Shown in pieces: positions 1 through 5,599 of a stretch of 11,282 bases of DNA. Under the pieces are notes generated by a model that saw only the letters and a program-made list of their open reading frames with translations, had not been told where the DNA came from and made no database searches. Within the stretch, counting starts at the first letter, position 1; the number at the start of each line of letters is the position of its first letter. The DNA is from Deltaproteobacteria bacterium (GTDB lineage Bacteria > Desulfobacterota_C > Deferrisomatia > Deferrisomatales > JACRMM01), in NCBI GenBank assembly GCA_016218905.1, contig JACRCS010000067.1, positions 1 to 11,282 of the forward strand, in the 5' to 3' direction. A program made the position numbers and the translations under genes.

Positions 1-339
1 CATGGAGATGTAGTCATCGACCCCGAGCTCCGCTCCCTTGATCGTGTCCCCGAAACGGGCGGTCAGGACGACCACGGGGATGCCCACCGTACGCTCGTTC
101 TCCCGGAGGCGCCTCAGGACCTCCTTCCCCGCGAGGTGGGGCATGGCGTAGTCGAGCAGGATGACGTCGGGCACGAGCCGCTCGGCCAGGGCGAGGCCCT
201 CTTGGCCCGTCAGGGCCGCGTGGATCGCGAACCCGTTGGCGCCGAGGTAGAGCTCGAGGAAGCGCACGATCGAGGGATCGTCATCGATGACGAGCGTCCG
301 GACGCAGGAGCCCGGCGCCGTCCTCGCGGCGTCATCCAC
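1..339 (-). CDS. Response regulator receiver-domain protein (partial, C-terminus off the left edge)
   Basis: The 113 visible residues form a CheY-like receiver domain, the phosphorylation input module of two-component signalling. An acidic triplet IDDDP lies at residues 18-22. The probable phosphoacceptor is D63, in the motif LLDYAMP. The conserved switch threonine is T93, in VVLTAR, and the fold continues through LGVDDYISM at the window edge, just before the expected conserved lysine. I chose the GTG at 339 because it lies immediately before the first receiver strand and overlaps the xseA stop (TGA at 334-332) by 8 nt, which suggests translational coupling. The ATG at 335 is in another frame and gives a low-complexity shadow. 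The output domain, if any, is outside the window, so the regulated process is unknown. No histidine kinase is visible nearby. Confidence 0.88.
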   Translation of the reverse strand, partial: MDDAARTAPGSCVRTLVIDDDPSIVRFLELYLGANGFAIHAALTGQEGLALAERLVPDVILLDYAMPHLAGKEVLRRLRENERTVGIPVVVLTARFGDTIKGAELGVDDYISM

Positions 340-1699
340 GGAGTGGATCCGGAGCTGGGCGGACGAGCGACACGAGGCACTCGAGCTCGCCCCGCGCGAG
401 GCGCACGTTCAGCGCGTCGCCGGGCGCGCACGCCGCGGCATCCCTGACCACGCGTCCGTCGCGCGTCACGAGGGAGTAGCCCCTCGCCAGGACGCCCAGG
501 GGGTTCAGCGCCGAGAGCCGCGCCTCGAGGGACGCGAGGCCGCTCCTGCGGGCGTGAAAGAGGATCTCCGGGCTGCGCGAGAGCCGTGCCTCCGCGTCGG
601 CCAACCTCCTGGCGACCCGGGCCAGCCGCCTCGCCGGGTCGTGCACCGCCGTCCGACGCTCGAGCTCGGCGGTGCGGGCGAGCGCTCGCCGGATCTTCGG
701 ACCCACGCACGCGGCGCAGGCCTCGAGCCGCCGGTCCACGGTCAGGCGGAAGCGCGCCACCAGGCCGGCGGGCGAGCGCAACGCCGCCTCTGCCCGCTCC
801 AGTCGGCGCCGCGACCGCTCTAGCCGCCGCGCGAGCGCCGCGCTGAGGGCGGCCTCCGCGCGCGAGACGCGCCCGACCCAGTGCCCCCACTCCCGTACCG
901 CCATCTCGGCGGCGGCGGAAGGCGTCGGCGCCCTCGCATCCGCCGCGAGGTCGGAGAGGGTGACGTCCATCTCGTGGCCGACCGCGGAGATCACCGGGAC
1001 GGGGCAGGAGGCGATCGCGCGGACGAGACCCTCGTCGTCGAAGGCCGAGAGGTCTTCGCTGCTTCCGCCACCCCGGCCGAGGATGACGACGTCGACGGGC
1101 GGAAAGCCTGCCGCCAGGGCGAGCGCCTCCTTGAGCTCTTGGGGCGCGCTCCGGCCCTGGACCCGCGCCGGCGCCAGGTACACCGAGACGCCGGGCGCGC
1201 GCCGGCCGAGCACCTTCAGGATGTCGCCGAGGGCCGCGCCCGCGGACGAGGTCACGACTCCGATCGCCCGAGGCAGCTCGGGAAGGGGCCGCTTCCGCTC
1301 CTCCCGGAAGAGCCCTTCAGCCGCGAGCCGCCTCTTTCGCCGCTCGAGCTCGAGGCGCTGGAGGCCCGAACCGATGGGCTCGCAGTCCTCCACCACGAGT
1401 TGGAGATCCCCCCGCTCCTCGTAGACCGTGAGCCTTCCCCGGGCGAGCACGCGCTCCCCGTCCGCCGGGCGGAAGGCGAGGAGCCGCAGTACCGAACGGA
1501 AGCAGACCGCCCGAACCTGCCCCCGGCGGTCCCCCAGGGTGAAGTACGCGTGGCCCGAGGCCGCCGTCCGGAGGTTCCCGATCTCCCCCTCGACCCAGAC
1601 CCAGGCGAGCGCGGTCTCCAGCAGCACGCGCGCCCGCCCGAGGAGCTCGCTGACAGTCAGGATCTCCCCGGGCTCGGCGCCCCAGGCCTGCTCAGACAG
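332..1699 (-). CDS. xseA: Exodeoxyribonuclease VII large subunit (XseA), probable CTG start
   Basis: This is the catalytic large subunit of exonuclease VII, a cytoplasmic single-strand-specific nuclease of mismatch repair and DNA damage processing that works with the small subunit XseB. It is 455 aa from the CTG at 1699. An N-terminal OB-fold (about residues 14-115) contains LTVSELL, VWVEGEI and SGHAYFTLGD. The nuclease domain has GVVTSSAGA (147-155), GRGGGSSEDL (208-217) and GHEMDVTLSDLAAD (242-255) followed by RAPTPSAAAE. The coiled-coil C-terminus ends with LNPLGVLARGYSLV, as in the family. The first ordinary start codon is GTG at 1627, but that would remove the conserved LTVSEL segment. 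No ATG, GTG or TTG lies between 1627 and an upstream in-frame stop inside the sigma gene, whereas CTG 1699 sits 6 nt after GGAGG. The gene overlaps the sigma factor by 8 nt upstream and the receiver gene by 8 nt downstream. No xseB is visible in the window. Confidence 0.95.
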   Translation of the reverse strand: MSEQAWGAEPGEILTVSELLGRARVLLETALAWVWVEGEIGNLRTAASGHAYFTLGDRRGQVRAVCFRSVLRLLAFRPADGERVLARGRLTVYEERGDLQLVVEDCEPIGSGLQRLELERRKRRLAAEGLFREERKRPLPELPRAIGVVTSSAGAALGDILKVLGRRAPGVSVYLAPARVQGRSAPQELKEALALAAGFPPVDVVILGRGGGSSEDLSAFDDEGLVRAIASCPVPVISAVGHEMDVTLSDLAADARAPTPSAAAEMAVREWGHWVGRVSRAEAALSAALARRLERSRRRLERAEAALRSPAGLVARFRLTVDRRLEACAACVGPKIRRALARTAELERRTAVHDPARRLARVARRLADAEARLSRSPEILFHARRSGLASLEARLSALNPLGVLARGYSLVTRDGRVVRDAAACAPGDALNVRLARGELECLVSLVRPAPDPLRG

Positions 1700-2756
1700 T
1701 GCGATCCTCCAGACCCGTGACCCCTTCGAGGTGGTGCCGGAGCCTCTTCTTGAGGTCCGCCTCGAGCTGTCGGATCCGCTCCCGGGAGACTCCGAACTCT
1801 CCCCCGAGCTCCCGCAGCGTCACGGGTTCGTCGGTGAGGAGGCGGCGGTCGAAGATGACCCGATCCCGCTCGTTCAGCAGGCCCCGAAACTCCTCCAGCT
1901 TCGACCGCAGGAGCGTCCGGTACTCCCTGTCGGCGAGGCGGTCGCTCGCGTGCGGCTGATCCGCGGCCACAAAGTCGAGCCGGGAGGACTCGGAGTCCTG
2001 ATCGAGGGGCGCGTCGAGCGAGATGTCGGAGCCCGCCAAGCGCTTCTGCATCTCGACGACCTCGTCCTCGCGGACCTGGAGGCGCGAGGCGAGCAGCCGG
2101 GGTTCGGGTCGAAAGCCCATCGCCTCGAGCTCTTCCTTGGCCTTCTTCATGTTGAAGAAGAGACGCCGTTGGTTCTGGGTGGTACCGATCTTGACCAGTG
2201 ACCAGTTATTGAGGACGTAGCGGATGATGTACGCCCGGATCCACCATGCGGCGTACGAGGAGAGCTTCACCCCCCGGTAGGGGTCGAACTTCTCCACGGC
2301 CCTCATCAGGCCGATGTTGCCCTCCTGGATTAGATCCATGATGTTCGCGAAGTTCCTGCGGAACTCATACGCGATCTTGACGACCAGCCGCAGGTTCGCG
2401 ACTACGAGCGTGTACGCCGCCCTCAGATCCCCGTGTTCGCGGTACTTTCGCGCGAGCCGGAGCTCCTCGTCGTGGGCGAGCAGTGGGTAGCGTGAGATTT
2501 CGGCCATATACTGTTGGAGCGGACCGCTCTCGACGAGGCTCGCCGTCGGTAGCGGAGCCAGGTCTTCCTGGGCGAAGTAGCCGTCGGAGAAGAGGCCGGG
2601 CTTCTCCTGCCCGTCGATCTCCTCGAGCTCCGGGGTCGGCTCTTCGATCTCTTCGTCCGGATGTTCGAGCTCGTCGGGGTGCTCGACTTGGTCGGGCGGC
2701 AGAACGGCCTCTGCGACCGCGGTTTCAGGTGAATCTAGTGCGCTTTGCGTCGGCAT
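1692..2756 (-). CDS. RNA polymerase sigma factor, RpoH-like group of the sigma-70 family
   Basis: A 354-aa alternative sigma factor that would direct core RNA polymerase to a specific promoter set. An acidic N-terminal extension (about 1-75, with the near-repeat EHPDELEHPDE) precedes region 1.2 (about 79-110), region 2 with RLVVKIAYEFRR, DLIQEGNIGLMRAVEKFDP and SSYAAWWIRAYI (about 113-182), region 3, and region 4.2 with LRELGGEFGVSRERIRQLE (313-331). SLVKIGTTQNQRRLFFNM at 185-202 closely matches the RpoH box of heat-shock sigma factors, so I place it in the RpoH-like group rather than RpoD or RpoS. Its regulon cannot be told from sequence. The ATG at 2756 has AGGAG 10 nt upstream; the reading frame is open to 3035, but that extension overlaps the upstream gene and is not sigma-like. 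It is probably first gene of an operon with xseA and a receiver protein. Confidence 0.93.
   Translation of the reverse strand: MPTQSALDSPETAVAEAVLPPDQVEHPDELEHPDEEIEEPTPELEEIDGQEKPGLFSDGYFAQEDLAPLPTASLVESGPLQQYMAEISRYPLLAHDEELRLARKYREHGDLRAAYTLVVANLRLVVKIAYEFRRNFANIMDLIQEGNIGLMRAVEKFDPYRGVKLSSYAAWWIRAYIIRYVLNNWSLVKIGTTQNQRRLFFNMKKAKEELEAMGFRPEPRLLASRLQVREDEVVEMQKRLAGSDISLDAPLDQDSESSRLDFVAADQPHASDRLADREYRTLLRSKLEEFRGLLNERDRVIFDRRLLTDEPVTLRELGGEFGVSRERIRQLEADLKKRLRHHLEGVTGLEDRTV
1706..1710 (-). promoter_or_regulatory. Ribosome-binding site deciding the xseA start
   Basis: On the minus strand GGAGG lies 6 nt before the CTG at 1699-1697, inside the last codons of the sigma factor gene. It supports initiation at CTG, which restores the family-typical N-terminus of XseA. 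The GTG at 1627 has no comparably good Shine-Dalgarno sequence. Confidence 0.6.
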
Positions 2757-2854
2757 TGGTTCGTGACTCCTGAGGGTCCTGACAAACGCAAGGGGCCGCC
2801 GCTGCTCTTCGGCAGCGTACGGCAGGCCTGCGAGGCTCGAAAGACCACGCCGAC

Positions 2855-2860
2855 ATTCTA
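2855..2860 (-). promoter_or_regulatory. Possible extended -10 promoter for the sigma-xseA-receiver operon
   Basis: On the minus strand the sequence TATGGTAGAAT contains TAGAAT preceded by TGG, an extended -10 pattern. The -35 region is poor (TTTGGG about 16 nt upstream). A transcript from here would have a leader of roughly 90 nt before the sigma factor ATG at 2756. The gap between the sigma gene and the flavoprotein remnant (2757-2928) holds nothing else I can support. Confidence 0.35.
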
Positions 2861-2928
2861 CCATAGGCTGGCGAGACCCAAAGGCGCGTCCGAGGAGCCA
2901 CTCGGTCCTCTTCTTTGGGTATCCGGCG

Positions 2929-3183
2929 CTACTGCCGGCACCGGACGGGACCGCCGCCCAGGCGCTCGGCGTAGGCGTCGGCCGCCCGCGCTCCGTCCAC
3001 GGCGGCGCTGACGATCCCTCCCGCGTAACCCGCACCTTCTCCGATGGGATAGAGCCCCGGAAGGTCCGTGCTCTCCATCCCCTCGCCGCGCGGGACGCGG
3101 ACGGGACTGGAGGTCCGCGACTCGACCCCGAGCAAGGTCCCCTCGCCGAGGGGCCCGAGCTTCGAAACGAGCTCGGGCAGGCC
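2929..3183 (-). pseudogene. C-terminal remainder of the FAD-dependent dehydrogenase, separated by an in-frame TAA
   Basis: These 84 codons continue in exactly the same frame as the gene ending at 3184 and carry the conserved C-terminal FAD-binding end of COG2509-type flavoproteins: GLPELVSKLG, LLGVESRTSSPVRVPR, then LYPIGEGAGYAGGIVSAA. The only break is TAA at 3186-3184, so a single base change from a sense codon (for example GAA or CAA) would restore one 538-residue protein. The fragment could be reached by stop readthrough or by reinitiation at TTG 3135, which has GAGGGG just upstream, but by itself it is too short to be a flavoenzyme. Alternatives are a recent nonsense mutation or an assembly error. 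Conservation of the reading frame after the stop argues that any inactivation is recent. Confidence 0.8.
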
Positions 3184-4545
3184 TTATCGGAGGGCGCGGC
3201 CGACGAAGGGCGGCAGGCAGCTCTCGAGGGGCGCGGAGACGAGGGGCCACGGGCAGCTCGATGGAGGAAGCGTGCGGCTCGCCCGGCCCGCGAGGAAGTC
3301 GCTCACCCGCTGGGCAGGCACTCCCCGCTCGCCGCCGAGCCGGGCGGCGTACCGCTCGAGCTCCTCCTGGAACCGGAAGCCGCCCAGGGGACCTCCCCCA
3401 TAGTCTTCGGGGGAGCAGGGCACGACGAGGGCCGCGTTCGCCCAGCCGCCCGTGCGGCCCGCGGCGCTCATGCCGTTGATCACGAGCCCCCCGGGTTCGC
3501 TCCCCGCCGGGATGACCACTCCCCCCGGGCACATGCAGAAGGAGTACACGTCACGGCCGGACGCCGCCCTGGCCTTCACCGTGAACTCCGCCGCCGAGAG
3601 GTGCGGGGAGCCCGCCCAGTGGCCGTACTGGCACTCGTCCACCTGACGCTGTCCGACCTCCACCCGAAGGCCGACCGCGAACCCCTTCGGTTCGAGCTCG
3701 ACCCCCTGCGCCGCGAGGCTCCGAAGGAGGTCCCTCGCGCTGTGGCCCGCCGCCAGGAAGATCGCGGGCCCCGCGACCGGCCCCTCCTCGAGCTCTACGC
3801 CGCATGCCCGGCCGTCCCGGATGCAGAGCCGTTCCACGCGCGTGCGGAAGCGAAACGTCGCGCCGGCCTTGCCCAGGACGGCGCGCAGGCGTCGCAGGAT
3901 GCCTCGGAGGCGATCCGTGCCGAGATGGGCCCGGGAATCGAAGAGAGTCTCAGGCGGCGCGCCGACCGCCACGAGCTGCTCGAGGACCCACCCTTTCCGA
4001 AAATCCTTGCCGCGGTAGGTGAGCTTTCCGTCGGAGAAGGTACCCGCCCCGCCTTCTCCGAACTGGACGTTGCTCTCGGGGTCGAGCTCCCCCCGCTTCC
4101 AGTAGCGCGCCACGTCGCGGACGCGCTCGTCCAGCTCCGCGCCCCGCTCGAAGAGGATCGGCCGGAACCCGTACGCGCAGAGCCGCAGCGCGGCGAAAAG
4201 ACCCGCGGGGCCCGCGCCTCCGACGATGGGGCGGGCGGCTTCGCCCGGGTCGAGGGCCGTGGGTCTGCGAAGCGTCCAGCGGACCTCGTCCCAGGGCATC
4301 GCCGCCGATGCGCCCTGGAGCAGGCCCGGTTCCGAGAGCTCCAGCCCGACCGTGCAGATCCAACGGGGCTGCCGGGCGCCTCGGGCGTCGAGGGAGCGGC
4401 GCAGGAGCGACCAGCGGCGAACCCCGGCGCCGGCGAGTCCCAGTCTGTCGAGCGCGCGGTCGAGGAGGCGGGCGGGATCCTCGCCCGGCCTGAGCTCCAG
4501 CCCCGAGACCACCACCCTGCCGCCCGAGGGCTCACGCGAGCACAC
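3184..4545 (-). CDS. FAD-dependent dehydrogenase, COG2509-like (truncated by a premature stop)
   Basis: This 453-aa product is the main part of a NAD(P)/FAD-dependent oxidoreductase of the COG2509 group, whose substrate is generally unknown. An N-terminal domain of about 100 residues (DPARLLDRALDRLGL, LLRRSLDAR) is typical of the group. The dinucleotide-binding glycine motif GAGPAGLFAAL lies at about 110-120, and QFGEGGAGTFSDGKLTYR at about 161-178 is a group signature. Later come YSFCMCPGGVVIPA and SSCPWPLVSAPLESCLPP. It then stops at TAA 3186-3184, although the last ~84 codons of the family fold continue in frame to 2929. Those codons complete the FAD site, so the truncated protein is probably inactive. 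The chosen GTG at 4545 overlaps the PilZ gene by 14 nt; a GTG ten codons later (4515) is an alternative start. Lineage role and link to PilZ are unknown. Confidence 0.85.
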   Translation of the reverse strand: MCSREPSGGRVVVSGLELRPGEDPARLLDRALDRLGLAGAGVRRWSLLRRSLDARGARQPRWICTVGLELSEPGLLQGASAAMPWDEVRWTLRRPTALDPGEAARPIVGGAGPAGLFAALRLCAYGFRPILFERGAELDERVRDVARYWKRGELDPESNVQFGEGGAGTFSDGKLTYRGKDFRKGWVLEQLVAVGAPPETLFDSRAHLGTDRLRGILRRLRAVLGKAGATFRFRTRVERLCIRDGRACGVELEEGPVAGPAIFLAAGHSARDLLRSLAAQGVELEPKGFAVGLRVEVGQRQVDECQYGHWAGSPHLSAAEFTVKARAASGRDVYSFCMCPGGVVIPAGSEPGGLVINGMSAAGRTGGWANAALVVPCSPEDYGGGPLGGFRFQEELERYAARLGGERGVPAQRVSDFLAGRASRTLPPSSCPWPLVSAPLESCLPPFVGRALR

Positions 4546-5263
4546 CTTCCGTTCCCTTTTCGGCGAGGTACTCCTGGATCACCTCGAGCGCGCGACTGGG
4601 CACGAGCCCCTGAAAGGCGAGGCTGATGCGAAACCTCCTCGGCAGCCCGATGCCTCCCAGCTCGGCGACGTTGACGGCGACCACCCTGCCCTGCACGTTC
4701 ACCACCGGCTTCACCCCGAGCTCCAGGAGCACGTCTCGAAGGAGGGTGCCCTTCCGGAGCCGCCCGAGCTCCGCCCCGTACTCGAACGCGAGCCCTCCCT
4801 CGCTCAGGTTGACGACCGGAGCGTCGCAAGGAAAGGGCCGCAGGAAGGAGAGGGAGGCGTCGCCGCGGGTCTCCACGCGGGGGGTTCGACGGCGCCGCTC
4901 GCCGCGCAGCCACTCCGGGTAGGAGAGCTTGAAAGCAGGGAGGTCATCGACGAAGCGGACCTTTCCGAGGACGGCCGTCTCGAAGCGGTAGATGTACCCC
5001 TGGAAGAGGGTCTCGATCTCTACGACGCCTCCCACGCGGAGCCGAGCGTCGCCTTCGGGCGGCGACAGCGTATCGATGAAGAACCCGTCGCGGCCCCGGC
5101 CGACGACCGAGCTCGTGTAGCCCTCCGCGGCGCCCTTGGGCCTGACGCTGAGCTGCACGCCGGTAGCCTCCAGGCGGCCGAGGACTTCCAGGACGCCGGG
5201 GTCGATCGCGAGCTCGAGCGGCTCCTCCCGCTCCGGCGGGGGCTGTTTTCGTCTTCGGAGCAT
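4532..5263 (-). CDS. PilZ-domain cyclic-di-GMP-binding protein (YcgR-like layout)
   Basis: A 243-aa predicted cytoplasmic c-di-GMP effector. The N-terminal half (about 18-115) resembles the beta-barrel YcgR-type domain that precedes PilZ in flagellar-brake proteins. The PilZ domain follows, with its arginine-rich ligand motif RRRTPR at 124-129 and the second signature NLSEGG at 152-157, continuing to a helical tail rich in E and R. Both motifs needed for c-di-GMP binding are present. The ATG at 5263 has GGAGG 9 nt upstream. The 3' end overlaps the start of the flavoprotein gene by 14 nt, so the two are probably co-transcribed. No flagellar, pilus or cyclase gene is visible, so the output (motility, secretion or transcription) is not known. 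Confidence 0.88.
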   Translation of the reverse strand: MLRRRKQPPPEREEPLELAIDPGVLEVLGRLEATGVQLSVRPKGAAEGYTSSVVGRGRDGFFIDTLSPPEGDARLRVGGVVEIETLFQGYIYRFETAVLGKVRFVDDLPAFKLSYPEWLRGERRRRTPRVETRGDASLSFLRPFPCDAPVVNLSEGGLAFEYGAELGRLRKGTLLRDVLLELGVKPVVNVQGRVVAVNVAELGGIGLPRRFRISLAFQGLVPSRALEVIQEYLAEKGTEGVLA

Positions 5264-5404
5264 CTCGGACTACCTCCCGGAAGAGAGGAGCAGGCAGCCG
5301 AGGGTATCAAATCCGCCTACGGGAGACCAGAAGCAGGAGCCGCGCCGCTCTCGGGCCCGGTTGTGCTTGAGGCGCGGCGACAATCCGTCTAAGCTCGAGG
5401 ACCG

Positions 5405-5569
5405 ATGGACGCTCCAGACCGCACGAAGTACACCTGCGCCGAGTACCGTGAAGAGATGCGGCTCCTAGGCCTCAAACGCCGGCTGCAGGCCGAGCACCTC
5501 TCCGACGAGGAGAGGGACCGGCTGGAAGCCGAGGTCGCAAGCCTCGAGCACTCCACCCGCCTCGGCTAG
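5405..5569 (+). CDS. Small conserved-looking protein of unknown function, 54 aa
   Basis: A short gene starting MDAPDRTKYTCAEYREEMRL with GAGG 4 nt before the ATG and ending at TAG 5567-5569. The rest reads as one charged amphipathic helix or short helical hairpin (LLGLKRRLQAEHLSDEERDR, then LEAEVASLE). There is one cysteine (C11), no signal peptide and no membrane segment. The pattern of a TCxEYREEM start followed by LGLKRRL and a charged helix resembles small uncharacterised proteins I associate with deltaproteobacteria, but I cannot name a family. It ends 30 nt before the Lon-related protease gene in the same direction, so co-transcription is likely; an adaptor or regulator role for the protease would be speculation. 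Confidence 0.72.
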   Translation: MDAPDRTKYTCAEYREEMRLLGLKRRLQAEHLSDEERDRLEAEVASLEHSTRLG

Positions 5570-5599
5570 CCGCCGGGTCGGCACCCTCCAGGAGAACCG

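Noticed and set aside
881..2201. Several plus-strand open frames opposite xseA and the sigma factor.
   Set aside because: They show biased Arg/Pro/Glu composition and no domains, and lie fully antisense to conserved genes.
2924..2939. Short dyad CCGGC/GCCGG around the flavoprotein C-terminal stop as a terminator.
   Set aside because: The stem has only 5 bp and no T-tract follows it on the minus strand.
3601..4626. Long plus-strand open frame of 341 codons opposite the flavoprotein gene.
   Set aside because: It is antisense to clear FAD-binding motifs, has low-complexity Arg/Ala/Glu composition and is explained by high GC content.
5366..5391. CTTGAGG-N12-CCGTCTA upstream of the 54-aa gene as a heat-shock (RpoH) promoter for the Lon cluster.
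   Set aside because: The spacer is shorter than usual and the -10 part matches poorly. It is tempting because Lon proteases are often heat-shock controlled, but the match is too weak to annotate.
5392..5407. The 13-nt string TCGAGGACCGATG occurs before both the 54-aa gene and truD, suggesting a shared element.
   Set aside because: It is just a Shine-Dalgarno sequence plus start codon with a GC-rich linker; no similarity extends further.
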